Below are positions 16,737 to 26,487 of a stretch of 64,000 bases of DNA, piece after piece. The notes under the pieces were generated by a model. It was not told where the DNA came from. It saw nothing but the letters and a program-made list of their open reading frames with translations, and ran no database searches. The stretch's first letter is position 1; every line of letters begins with the position of its first letter. The translations under genes were made by a program, and so were the position numbers. This stretch comes from Nitrospira sp. (GTDB taxonomy: Bacteria > Nitrospirota > Nitrospiria > Nitrospirales > Nitrospiraceae): assembly GCA_031315995.1 (NCBI GenBank), contig JALDRG010000006.1, positions 62,001-126,000 of the forward strand, written 5' to 3'.

Positions 16737-18154
16737 TGGGAAAGCAGACGAGGGACTACGCGATGAACACGTTTCTGCGGCATCTGACTGTGTGGCGTGC
16801 GGCATGGCAGATTGAGTCGACCGTGCCTCCGACGATTGTTCCCAGTGGGAGAGCGGCGGAGTTTCTGCCCGCCGTACTCGAAATTCAGGAAGTGCCGCCG
16901 TCACCGATCGGCCGCGCAATTCTTTGGACCATCATGCTGCTGTTCGTGACGGCGGTCACATGGTCGTCGCTGAGTCAGGTCGATATCGTGGCGGTGGCGA
17001 CAGGCAAGATCATTCCCAGTGGTCATTCCAAAACCATCCAACCATTCGAGAGCGCCGTCGTCGCCGCCATTCACGTGCAAGACGGCCAATCCGTCCATCG
17101 AGGAGAGGTCCTTATCGAGCTGGACGCGACGCAACACGGCGCCGATCGGGATCGGGTGGTCAACGAGTATCGTGCCGCGATCGTCGAGGCTTCCCGATTA
17201 CGTGCGCTGATTGCGAAGCACGTCACTTTCAAGATTCCGGAGGAAGCCGATCCACAATTCGTCTTGCTCCAACAACAACTGTTGCGGGATCAACTCGCGG
17301 AGTTTTCCGCGCGCGTGGATGCCTCCCGCCACCTCATCGGACAACGCAGAGCGGCAGTAGATGCGACGAAGGATAATCTCCGGCGGCTCGAGGTTACGGT
17401 CCCGATCGAAGCCGAGCGAGCCGAGGCGTATCGTTCCCTGCTGGCCCAACAGTATGTGTCGAAGATGGACTATCTTCAATTCGAACAGCAACGGATCGAT
17501 AAGGCTCAGGAGTGGGCCGGACAGAAGAGTAAGTTGCGGCAGGATCAGGCTGCGCTGGCAGAAGCCGAACAAAACTATCGCGCGCTCTTATCTGAATTTC
17601 AGCAGAGCAAACAAGCCGAGCTCTCCGCTACCGAGACGAAGGCCGCATCGTTGCTCCAAGAAGTGCGCAAGGCGGGACAGAAAACCGACTTGCAGAAGTT
17701 AGTGTCGCCGATCGACGGAGTCGTGCAGCAGCTGGCGGTACATACGGTCGGTGGGGTGGTGACTCCGGCGCAGCCCTTGCTCATCGTGGTGCCGCAAGCC
17801 CATCCGGTCGAAGTTGAAGCGCACTTTGAGAACAAGGACATCGGGTTTGTAAGGGAAGGGCAGCCGGTGGAAATCAAAGTCGAAACCTTTCCATTTACTT
17901 TCTACGGCACCATTGCGGGAAAGGTTTTGACCGTCTCGGAGGATGCGGTACCGTTGGAGAAAGAGCAGGGAGGCCTGGTCTATGCCGGTCGAATCAGCTT
18001 GGACCGCGCGACGATGCTGGTAGAAGGCAAGGCAATCCACCTCGCGCCGGGAATGGCGGTAACGGTGGAGGTCAGAACGGGCCAGCGTCGAGTGATCGAA
18101 TATCTGATGAGTCCGTTGCTAAGGTCGATGCAGGAAAGTTTGCGGGAGCGCTAA
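16736..18154 (+). CDS. Type I secretion adaptor, HlyD family
   Basis: Periplasmic adaptor that links the ABC transporter to an outer-membrane TolC-type pore. The 472-residue product has one membrane anchor at about residues 60-82 (AILWTIMLLFVTAVTWSSLS). A lipoyl/barrel-sandwich half follows (VATGKIIPSGHSKTIQPFES), then a long coiled coil rich in Arg, Glu and Gln (about 130-300), the second lipoyl half (LVSPIDGVVQQLAVHTVGGV) and a beta-barrel C-terminus (VEAHFENKDIGFVREGQPVE). The start overlaps the transporter stop by one base. An in-frame ATG at 16763 (MNTFLRHL) is an alternative. No outer-membrane TolC gene follows, so the pore must be encoded elsewhere. Confidence 0.93.
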   Translation: MGKQTRDYAMNTFLRHLTVWRAAWQIESTVPPTIVPSGRAAEFLPAVLEIQEVPPSPIGRAILWTIMLLFVTAVTWSSLSQVDIVAVATGKIIPSGHSKTIQPFESAVVAAIHVQDGQSVHRGEVLIELDATQHGADRDRVVNEYRAAIVEASRLRALIAKHVTFKIPEEADPQFVLLQQQLLRDQLAEFSARVDASRHLIGQRRAAVDATKDNLRRLEVTVPIEAERAEAYRSLLAQQYVSKMDYLQFEQQRIDKAQEWAGQKSKLRQDQAALAEAEQNYRALLSEFQQSKQAELSATETKAASLLQEVRKAGQKTDLQKLVSPIDGVVQQLAVHTVGGVVTPAQPLLIVVPQAHPVEVEAHFENKDIGFVREGQPVEIKVETFPFTFYGTIAGKVLTVSEDAVPLEKEQGGLVYAGRISLDRATMLVEGKAIHLAPGMAVTVEVRTGQRRVIEYLMSPLLRSMQESLRER

Positions 18155-18465
18155 GCGGAATGCATGACAGGTACGGCGCATTCAGCATTCATGAAGAGGG
18201 GAAGCCATGAAGATGAAACGCACACGAATTGTCAGCGTCCTGGTCATGATGGCCTGCGGCTCGTCACGATGACGGGCAGACGCGGGTGATGCAGATAGTG
18301 GAGCGCCGAGTTCGACTGCAAGGGTTTGTCTGCTTGGTCATCCTGGGAAGCTAAAAACAACTACTAGCACCATTTCGATAGGCCAGAGTGTTCAGTGCGA
18401 GCGGACTGTGAGCCGAGGTGCGCTGATGTGCCAGTAGATCAAAAAAATGGTCGCTCGTAACTCGT
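18155..18465. other. Gap after the secretion genes with a stub frame
   Basis: A 21-codon frame at 18207-18272 begins MKMKRTRIVSVLVMMACGSS and looks like the front of a signal peptide. It follows a fair AGAGGGGAAG site and stops early. It could be the remnant of an exported protein such as an outer-membrane factor, but too little is left to name it. Nothing else was recognised. Confidence 0.3.
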
Positions 18466-18738
18466 TTGCAGGACACGGGGGCCTGGATTATTGAAGGTGT
18501 TGAGGCGAAAAACTATATCTTCGAAGGCGGACAGGGAAGTTATCCGATTTATGCGAGGCCAGGCAACGATCAGCTCTACGGCGGACCCAACTTCGATCGT
18601 CTGTCCAGTCGTGTCGGCAATGATCTGCTCCAGGGCTTTGGGGGCAATGACGAGTTGTACGGTTGGGAAGATAACGATGTGCTGGAGGGCGGTGACGGCA
18701 AGTATGAGTTTCCCACAATTCTCGGAAGGGCGGCGTGA
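18466..18738 (+). pseudogene. Fragment of an RTX calcium-binding protein
   Basis: 90-codon frame with degenerate RTX nonapeptides: GGQGSYPIY, GNDQLYGGPNFDRLSS, GNDLLQGFGGNDELYG and DNDVLEGGDGK. The preceding IIEGVEAKNYIFEG resembles the strand that introduces the repeats in RTX lipases. No start of a full gene precedes it, and it ends abruptly at a TGA that overlaps the next small gene. It is probably left over from a duplicate of the large RTX gene downstream. Confidence 0.65.
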
Positions 18739-19190
18739 CGATGGGTTTCTTCATTCTCTTGGGATCAATTGTGTATGTGGTATTGGCGAAATTCATCGCG
18801 AGCGCTATAGGAACGCACACTCAAAGCAAAGTCGCCAGGTATGGTGCAATTGTAGTGTTTGTGTTGATTCCGACCTGGGACATTGTTCCGGGGTCGTTAT
18901 ACTTCGGCCATCTTTGTGAAAGAAGGCGGCATTAAGGTATTCAAGACTGTCGAAGTAGACAAGTCAATTTTCTGCCAAATGGCCAGCCAGACGAAAAAAA
19001 GCTTTCCATGTCCGACAATTTTTCCATAGTACACAGGGATGACGGGAGTTGCTCCCCAATTTTCCATATCGCTAAATTTGAGAGTTCGCTACACGACAAG
19101 CAAACCAATGAGGTGCTGGAGTCGATGTCCATCTTGCGCATTATGGAGGTTGGCTTAATACATATTTATTCCCTCGGGGCCACCGACTAA
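18735..19190 (+). pseudogene. Frameshifted small membrane protein between RTX pieces
   Basis: The ATG overlaps the preceding stop. The first 60 codons have two hydrophobic segments (FFILLGSIVYVVLAKFIASA and YGAIVVFVLIPTWDIVPG). A one-base shift near 18920 is needed to continue KEGGIKVFKTVEVDKSIFCQ, and a further shift reaches FSIVHRDDGSCSPIFHIAKF and ILRIMEVGLIHIYSLG. The joined sequence, about 150 residues, looks like one protein with a short membrane anchor and a soluble tail. I cannot name the family. It may have been an accessory gene of the RTX locus. Two or more shifts suggest it is dead, though the 66-residue anchor could still be made. Confidence 0.45.
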
Positions 19191-19270
19191 GTGTGCTGGG
19201 TATAGTCCCTATCGAGACGTGTGGACGGAAGTCATAAGGCCAAAACGGCTGGCTCAGAAGGAAGTGATAT

Positions 19271-21503
19271 ACCAAGCTTGATCAGACATATTTTCAGAAC
19301 TCTATTTTCCCTGGCCTCTATGCTGACTTAGCTGAAGGCATGACCACAGACCGGTATATAATAGAGTTGAAAGAGGCAGGCTTCTGGATTCCCTAGCCAC
19401 CCAGTTTGCCTCCACCTGTTCCATTGTCAGTGTCAGCCCGCCTAACCTGAATGGCTTCTCGGCAGTCGTTGTTTCGGAAGAACGACGGATCAAATGACCG
19501 GTTTTTGGCGATTCGAGGGACCAATGATCCCTTCGACGCGTTCACGGACCTCGCAGACATCGCCTTACTCAGGAGTACGGCCATTCAGGCGCAATATGCC
19601 TCGCCCTGGAGAGCGTTCACCAGATTGAAAGATGAACTGAAATTGACTCCTGCCGAGCGTGCACGTAACCGGGCATTCCTCAGGAGGTTTCCTGGCTCAA
19701 ACCTTCACGGCTGACCACGCCGAAGTGGCGTCGGCATATACCTATAACGCTCCCGGTATCGGGGGCTCGGTACTGCAGGTCCTTGAATTGTTGGGTGTCA
19801 CACCTGCCTCACTCAGTTTTCCCAACATCACGAATGTCGTCGGACAAGGGGCGTCCCTTATCAGTGGCCTGGGGACCTATTTAGGAACTGTGGCAGGAGT
19901 CTTCATCGAAGAAAGTCTGCTCGATCCCATTCACAACCATCGCATCACGACACTCACCGACGCGCTGGCAATGTACGATGTATTGACTCGACTCGATCCC
20001 GATCTCTCGGTGCCCACGGTCGCGACGATCCTCAACGCCGCTTCCGCGACCGCGGCAATAGACTAGAAAACGGCCTTGACGCCCTCCGGCATCTGTTCCA
20101 AGGATCGAGTCAGACCACCACACCAGTGGGTGATCGCAGGCGTATTACACTAACCTCATTGCTCTGCGCGATAGCCTGCCTGCCACGAGCCCCCTCCGCA
20201 TCTACAGCCTCGTCGGCATGTCGAGCAGCACCGTGGTTAGTCAGGCTAAGAAACCTGACCCTCGATGGACTGTCCTACCGCTACGCGCTTCGTGAGCTGA
20301 ATCCGTTCGTGGTGACAGGCATCGATTATGAGACCCTCCAGAATCAGGACCACTCGCTCGATCTGTATGTATGGCATACCGGTGCTGGTGTGTGGACTCA
20401 GCTGGCACTAAGTGACCGGGCGGAATTGTTAGCTGAGAAATTTCAGTTCAATCAGGCGGAGGGGGTTTCTACCAGCCGGACGTGTTTATCGATGAAGCGA
20501 GCTTTTTTCAATAACCAGCGTGGGGCTGTAGCGACTGAAGCCGGTAATCTTTGGGGACGCTGAAGGCCGAGAATATGTCAGGAGGAGAAGCGACCATATA
20601 TATGGTGGGTCTGGAGAGGACACGATTCGCGGGGCTGGAGGGGAAGACTATCTTGAGGGTGGTGGGGATAACGACAGGCTTTTCGGCGAAGCCAATAACG
20701 ACATTTTGTTAGGGCAAGAAGGTCGGGACTTTCTCGACGGAGGTCGTGGCGCAGATCGTATGAGTGGTGGTATCGGAGACGATATCTACATTGTCGATAA
20801 CCCAGGCGACAGCGTCGTTGAGTTTGAGGCGGGGGGAACTGACGAGGTGCAGGCTTCGGTGGATTTTACGTTGAGTGCGAATGTGGAACGCTTGATTCTG
20901 ACAGGATCCGGCAACATCGCAGGTATCGGTAATGAGCTCGACAATACAATAAAAGGCAATAGTGGCAACAACAGGCTGGTAGGAGGGAGAGGCATCGACC
21001 TCCTCGAAGGCGGTATCGGATTCGATACGTATATCTATCATTCCGGAGATGGACTGGACCGCATCGAGGATAGCGATGCGCAGGGGCAAATCATTTTCGA
21101 TGACCACCTGTTGCAGGGGGGCATTCGTCGGGCCGGTGATGCCGCCAATACCTATACCAGCCTTGATGGCCGCACGACGTATGTGATGTCTGGGACCGAT
21201 CTCATCGTGAACGGTGTGCTCATCGTAAACGAGAACTTTCAGAGCGGCCAGATGGGGATTCAATTGCGTGATGTTTCCCATATTCCGTCTGATACAGAAG
21301 CTCCAGTGGGTCCTTTTGGCCATGTGTTGGTGGGAGATGCTCGAGACGAGATACTCATTTCTACCAATCCGTATTCCTATGCCGTATATGGCAACGAAGG
21401 AAATGATGTCTTGCTCTCCCAGGTGCCATCAATTCATGACTCGTTCTCTGATCTTCGTGATGGTGGGGCTGGTGATGACACCTTGGTCGGTGCTGGAGAA
21501 TGA
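19271..21503 (+). pseudogene. Broken N-terminal half of an RTX lipase
   Basis: Pieces in several frames form the front of a large secreted lipase. GLYADLAEGMTTDRYIIELK is followed by FLAIRGTNDPFDAFTDLADI. The alpha/beta-hydrolase nucleophile elbow is VTGHSSGGFLAQTFTADHAE (GHSxG, Ser nucleophile), then ASAYTYNAPGIGG. Next come LRELNPFVVTGIDYETL and VWTQLALSDRAELLAEKFQF. After a shift near 20555, FGDAEGREY leads into RTX repeats from about 20595. A module at 21030-21290 (DTYIYHSGDGLDRIED) resembles those between repeats in other RTX lipases. The frame is lost again at about 21500, where one base is missing and the long open RTX frame takes over. At least four shifts are needed, so the lipase itself is probably inactive. 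Confidence 0.8.
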
Positions 21504-24500
21504 TTATCTTGTCGGAGGCAGTGGGGATGACTATGCCGATGTATCCGATGGGGATATCTTTCTCGGGGGCGATGGCAATGACATTGCTGTGACTGATACC
21601 GAGATAGCCAATTACACATGGACCCATATCGGCAGCGGCACACATTATGTAGACGGAGGAGCTGGCAATGATGTGCTCTTGGGCGCCCTTGGCGTTGATG
21701 TGCTGCTTGGCGGAGAGGGTGATGATGTTCTTAGAGGAGAGAACCGTCCGTCGGGTTGGATTGCAAAAGTATATGACGTTGATCTCACTCTAAAAAGTTT
21801 CCCTATGTTGGCGGTTACCTCGACTCTAGGTGCAGACGACTACCTAGACGGAGGCGCAGGCAATGACCTAATTGTCGGGGACGGAGGAAACGATATTCTC
21901 ATCGGCGGAGCGGGCGACGATTTGCTCTACGGTGAGTCAGATTTTACCCAGACTATTCCTGGCGATGATTGGCTGGAGGGTGGTGAGGGCAATGACCGGC
22001 TTTTCGGGGGAGCCGGGGTCGACTTCCTTTCTGGTGGGGATGGAGACGATCTCCTAATCGGTGACTTTTCAGACGATCCTGGATCAGCAGATATTCTCGA
22101 TGGCGGTGCCGGAGCTGACGAACTCCAGGGGGGAGGGGGCGACGATATTCTCTATGGCGGAATTGGGATGGATCGGCTCGCTGGGTTCGCCGGGAACGAT
22201 TTTCTCGATGGCGGTGCAGACAGTGACGAGTTACAGGGAGGGGCTGGCGACGATTCACTGTGGGGTGGCACGGGAGACGATCGGCTCTTTGGTCAAGACG
22301 GGGACGACACCCTGTTGGGTGATGAGGGGGATGATGAATTGCAGGGTGGTTTGGGAGACGACGCATTGATTGGAGGGACGGGCAACGATTTCTTGTTGGG
22401 TCAGGAGGGCGCTGACCTGCTCGACGGTGAAGAGGGTGATGATCTCGTGAAAGGGGGTGACGGGAAAGATACACTCTTCGGTGGCGAAGGGATCGATGAA
22501 CTGCAGGGGGGCGATGGTGATGACCTTGTTGTCGGCGGTACCGGCAGCGACTTTCTCTATGGCGATGGCAACGATCCGACTGTCCTGAGCCTGATCGGTG
22601 GGAATGACACGCTGGATGGGGAAGAGGGGGATGACCAGTTGTGGGGCGGTGCGGGACAGGACCGACTGTTCGGGGGCGACGGCGCTGATCAGTTGGTGGG
22701 CGATATAGGCGATGATGTGCTCTTCGGAGAGGCCGGCAACGATTCCCTCTTTGGGGATTCGCCGCTGTTTGTGGGGCAGGCGGGGAGCGATGTGCTTGAT
22801 GGAGGTGACGGGAATGACGTGCTTCAGGCCGGGGGTGGTGACGATGACCTTTCTGGAGGGGCAGGAACTGATTATCTGATTGGCGGAGACGGGCTTGATA
22901 CTTATCACTTCAATTTGGGGGATGGCGTCGACTCAATCCAGGACGATGCGAGGCAGACTAACCGATTGGTTTTTGGCGCTGGTATTACAGCGGCGTCCCT
23001 CAGCCTAGACGTGGCAACTGGGGATTCGCTTGTGGTGCGCGTGGGCAACGGTGGCGATGCGGTTCAGATCATCGGTTTCGGGCCCAATTCACCGGCGGAG
23101 TTTCATACCATTGGCCGGTTTGAGTTTGCAGACGGCACTGTGCTCACGGACAGCCAACTGCTCTCTCGCGGATTTCATTTATCCGCACCGGTGACGGGAG
23201 GAACGTTATTCGGCACCACCTTTGCCGATCACATGCAAGGTAGTCAAGCCGATGATTGGTTTCACGGACGTGATGGAAACGATGTCCTGGTCGGCGGCGA
23301 GGGCGCCGATGTGTTGGAGGGTGAGGAGGGCGACGATGTCTTGGACGGCGGCGCAGGAAATGACCGTTTATACGGTGGGGCAGGCGCGAATGTGCTGTAC
23401 GGTGGGGCGGGGAACGATCTGTTGGAATCGAACGGAGCCGGCGATCAGTTATTCGGTGGGACGGGAGATGATATCTATCGTCTCTTCTCCGGACTCCCGA
23501 CTGTGTCAGAAGATGCGAATGCGGGCATCGATACCATCCAACTTGCGCCGACTGCTTCACTCACGTTTCAGACTCCGGATCATGTGGAGAATGTGCAAAT
23601 TCTCGACGATTTTTATTTGGACCCGACTCAACGGGTGGATGTGGTAGGGAATGCCTTGGACAACCAACTGTCTGGCCCGAACCAGCTTGATGGGCGAGAA
23701 GGAAACGACATCCTCGTCGGGGTGGGCGATAATACATTCGTGTTTGGCCGTGGGTATGGGCAAGACATCATACGGATGGGCATGCAACTGTATGCCCAAA
23801 CAGGGCTCGACCAAGTGCAGCTTCTGGCTGGTGTCGCACCCGGCGATCTCGTGCTTGAGAATCATGCCAACGATCTGGTCGTCAAGATCAATGGAACTAC
23901 CGATCAATTGACGGTGGAGTCCTACTTTGTCTCGGTGAGCAACACAGTTGACCAATTTGTCTTCGTGGATGGAACGGTGTGGAGCCGGAATGATATCGAG
24001 GGACGAGTACAGGCTTTTTATGGCAGCGATGTCGACGACACGCTTTATGGCACATCGGGAGATGATACCATTCGTGGGCGAGGCGGCAACGATCAAATTC
24101 GAGCTTCACTGGGTAACGATACGCTCGATGGAGGTCCGGGAAACGATTTCCTTGAGGGGTACATTGGCAACGATATCTATGTGTTTGGGCGGGGATATGG
24201 GCAGGATTCCATCGATGACCATGGGGACTCATCGGATGTAGACACGTTACAGCTAGATGGACTCGCCCCCGACGATATCACATTGCGTGCGACGCCGGAT
24301 TTTGGTGCCAACGCGATTCTGACGATCAACAATACTACGGATCAACTGACGCTCGGCGGATTTTTCGCCTTCGATTCGCTCCGTGTCGATCTGATCCAAT
24401 TTGCAGACGGCACGACCTGGAATTACAGCATGATGTTGTCTCACGTTGAAGGGGTGAATCTCGTTGGTACTGAAGAGGTGGATTACCTCTTCGGGAACGT

Positions 24501-26190
24501 TACGAACGACATTGTTTCAGGATTGGGCGGAGAGGACAGCCTATACGGTGGAGCAGGCAATGACTCACTTCTTGGCGGTGCCGGGGTTGACCAGTTGGAT
24601 GGCGGCGCCGGGAACGACACGTTGGACGGGGGTATCGGTGCGGATGCCATGATCGGTGGATCCGGAAACGATCTCTACGTAGTCGATGATGTTGGGGATG
24701 GAGTGACGGAACAGGCAGGGCAAGGGACGGATACCGTTCAGAGCAGCATCACGTATGCGTTGGGAGCGAACGTCGAAAACCTGACCCTCGTAGGTGGTGC
24801 AGCAATCAACGGAACCGGGAATTCACTCAACAATATCATTGTCGGCAATGGGGCGGCCAATGTTCTTACTGGCGGGGCGGGGAACGACACCTATGTCGTC
24901 GGGGCAGGTGACACGATTGTAGAGGCCGCGAGTGCCGGGACGGATATCGTCCAAACCGATATGAGTTGGACCCTGGGGACCAATTTGGAAAAGCTGGTGT
25001 TGACGGGAACATCCGCCATCGACGGAACCGGCAACAGTGTCGCGAACACCCTCACTGGGAACAGCGCCGCAAACATTCTCAATGGTGGCGCCGGCGCAGA
25101 TACGCTGATCGGAGGCCCGGGCGACGACACGTACATCGTGGACAACGCCGGCGACAAGATAACTGAATTGTCTCATGAAGGCATCGACACGGTTCAGAGT
25201 TCGGTCACATACACGCTTGCCGCCAATGTGGAGAATCTTACGTTGACCGAGACCTCAGCGATCAACGGAACCGGGAACAGTCTGGACAATATTCTGATTG
25301 GGAATGGCGCGGCAAATCGACTCACTGGGGGAGCAGGGAACGACACCTATGTCGTCGGAGCCGGCGACACCGTTATCGAAGCACTGAATGCCGGGATTGA
25401 TACCGTCAAGAGTTCTGTAACGCATACACTTGCGGCGAATGTCGAGAACTTGACGCTCACCGGAACTGCCGCCATCAATGGTACGGGGAACGGGCTCAAC
25501 AATATTCTGATTGGCAACAGCGCGGTCAATACATTGACCGGTGGGGCGGGAAACGATACCTATGTTGTTGGCGCGGGGGATACGGTGGTTGAGACACTGA
25601 ATGCCGGCACCGATACGGTGCAGAGTTCTGTGACCTGGACCCTGGGAGCTAACCTCGAAAACCTCACACTGACCGGATCTGCGGCGATCAACGGGACGGG
25701 CAATACCTTAGCCAATGTGCTGACCGGAAATGATGGCAACAATGCGTTGGCAGGTGGTGATGGTAACGATACGATCATAGGTGGACAGGGAAACGATGTG
25801 CTTAGCGGTGGATCGGGAAATGATCTCTTCCAATTTGCTCGCGGAGATGGCCAGGATACAATTACTGACACGAATGGGAGCAGCGATCGGCTGAACTTCG
25901 GCTCCGGGATCAATCCTCTGGACATTATGTTGAGTCAAAGTGCTAGTGATTTGCGTATTGCGCTCTACGGTTCGACCGATCAGGTTACAATTGCCAACTG
26001 GTATGGGGGTGCCACGAATCAGATCGAAACGGTCCAAGCCGGCAATGGTCAACAGCTGATGAATACACAGGTTAACCAATTGATCCAGGCGATGGCGGGA
26101 TTCACGCAACAGACGGGGTTGAGTTGGGAGCAAGCTGTGGCCCAGCGTCCTCAGGATGTGCAGCAGATCCTGGCAGCGAACTGGCACTAG
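21475..26190 (+). CDS. Giant RTX calcium-binding repeat protein, type I secreted
   Basis: Open frame of about 1,570 residues. The frame is open back to 21268, but sequence before about 21500 is out of register with the RTX reading. RTX nonapeptides (GGxGxDxLx) fill about 21500-22900 and 23210-23480, in registers of 27 bases. Haemolysin-related modules follow at about 22900-23165, 23730-24010 and 24170-24450 (VFGRGYGQDSIDD). Five tandem units of about 72 residues span 24660-25740 (GNDTYVVGAGDT ... ENLTLTG.AAINGTGN). The C-terminus has a last module (LFQFARGDGQDTIT ... VTIANWYGG) and the likely export signal (QAVAQRPQDVQQILAANWH). It was the rear of the RTX lipase upstream. It may still be exported if an internal start (ATG 21475) is used. 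Confidence 0.75.
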   Translation: MTPWSVLENDYLVGGSGDDYADVSDGDIFLGGDGNDIAVTDTEIANYTWTHIGSGTHYVDGGAGNDVLLGALGVDVLLGGEGDDVLRGENRPSGWIAKVYDVDLTLKSFPMLAVTSTLGADDYLDGGAGNDLIVGDGGNDILIGGAGDDLLYGESDFTQTIPGDDWLEGGEGNDRLFGGAGVDFLSGGDGDDLLIGDFSDDPGSADILDGGAGADELQGGGGDDILYGGIGMDRLAGFAGNDFLDGGADSDELQGGAGDDSLWGGTGDDRLFGQDGDDTLLGDEGDDELQGGLGDDALIGGTGNDFLLGQEGADLLDGEEGDDLVKGGDGKDTLFGGEGIDELQGGDGDDLVVGGTGSDFLYGDGNDPTVLSLIGGNDTLDGEEGDDQLWGGAGQDRLFGGDGADQLVGDIGDDVLFGEAGNDSLFGDSPLFVGQAGSDVLDGGDGNDVLQAGGGDDDLSGGAGTDYLIGGDGLDTYHFNLGDGVDSIQDDARQTNRLVFGAGITAASLSLDVATGDSLVVRVGNGGDAVQIIGFGPNSPAEFHTIGRFEFADGTVLTDSQLLSRGFHLSAPVTGGTLFGTTFADHMQGSQADDWFHGRDGNDVLVGGEGADVLEGEEGDDVLDGGAGNDRLYGGAGANVLYGGAGNDLLESNGAGDQLFGGTGDDIYRLFSGLPTVSEDANAGIDTIQLAPTASLTFQTPDHVENVQILDDFYLDPTQRVDVVGNALDNQLSGPNQLDGREGNDILVGVGDNTFVFGRGYGQDIIRMGMQLYAQTGLDQVQLLAGVAPGDLVLENHANDLVVKINGTTDQLTVESYFVSVSNTVDQFVFVDGTVWSRNDIEGRVQAFYGSDVDDTLYGTSGDDTIRGRGGNDQIRASLGNDTLDGGPGNDFLEGYIGNDIYVFGRGYGQDSIDDHGDSSDVDTLQLDGLAPDDITLRATPDFGANAILTINNTTDQLTLGGFFAFDSLRVDLIQFADGTTWNYSMMLSHVEGVNLVGTEEVDYLFGNVTNDIVSGLGGEDSLYGGAGNDSLLGGAGVDQLDGGAGNDTLDGGIGADAMIGGSGNDLYVVDDVGDGVTEQAGQGTDTVQSSITYALGANVENLTLVGGAAINGTGNSLNNIIVGNGAANVLTGGAGNDTYVVGAGDTIVEAASAGTDIVQTDMSWTLGTNLEKLVLTGTSAIDGTGNSVANTLTGNSAANILNGGAGADTLIGGPGDDTYIVDNAGDKITELSHEGIDTVQSSVTYTLAANVENLTLTETSAINGTGNSLDNILIGNGAANRLTGGAGNDTYVVGAGDTVIEALNAGIDTVKSSVTHTLAANVENLTLTGTAAINGTGNGLNNILIGNSAVNTLTGGAGNDTYVVGAGDTVVETLNAGTDTVQSSVTWTLGANLENLTLTGSAAINGTGNTLANVLTGNDGNNALAGGDGNDTIIGGQGNDVLSGGSGNDLFQFARGDGQDTITDTNGSSDRLNFGSGINPLDIMLSQSASDLRIALYGSTDQVTIANWYGGATNQIETVQAGNGQQLMNTQVNQLIQAMAGFTQQTGLSWEQAVAQRPQDVQQILAANWH
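24660..25740 (+). repeat. Five tandem 72-residue repeats in the RTX protein
   Basis: Units begin at about 24664, 24880, 25117, 25333 and 25547, each opening with GNDxYVV or GDDTYIV. They are spaced by about 216 bases, with one longer unit of about 237. Each has the order GNDTYVV, GAGDTVVE, AGTDTVQSSVT, LGANxENLTLTG, AAINGTGN and NNILIGN. Copies differ at many synonymous sites, so the array is not a very recent expansion. Confidence 0.8.
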
Positions 26191-26201
26191 GGTATGTCTC
26201 G

Positions 26202-26228
26202 GTCGCTCCGCCTGCTCGGCGGAGCGAC
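26202..26228 (+). terminator. Hairpin after the RTX gene
   Basis: A perfect 11-base stem (GTCGCTCCGCC / GGCGGAGCGAC) with a TGCTC loop lies 11 bases after the RTX stop codon. There is no proper T-run after it. Position and stability suggest a transcription end. Confidence 0.6.
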
Positions 26229-26487
26229 TCCCTCCGGACCACATCGCGCTTCGCCTCTTCTCCGGAATAGGTAGGCGCAAGCGTCGCCTAGACGTTCATT
26301 CCCCTCAATAACTGACTATACATCGCCTCATATTGCAAAGGCTTGCGGGCGCTGTTGCCCAGTACCGAAGAGGTACAGCCTCCGTGTAATGGCCGAACCG
26401 GGGTTCGATGGTACAGTCAGAACATCACTGCAACGTAAGAGATCATCATTGCGCGTCACCATGTCCGCGCTTGTTAGGAGGCATACG

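Noticed and set aside
21500..25800. CRISPR-like periodic repeats
   Set aside because: The 27-base and 216-base periodicities are explained by the RTX coding repeats; there are no conserved direct repeats with unique spacers and no cas genes.
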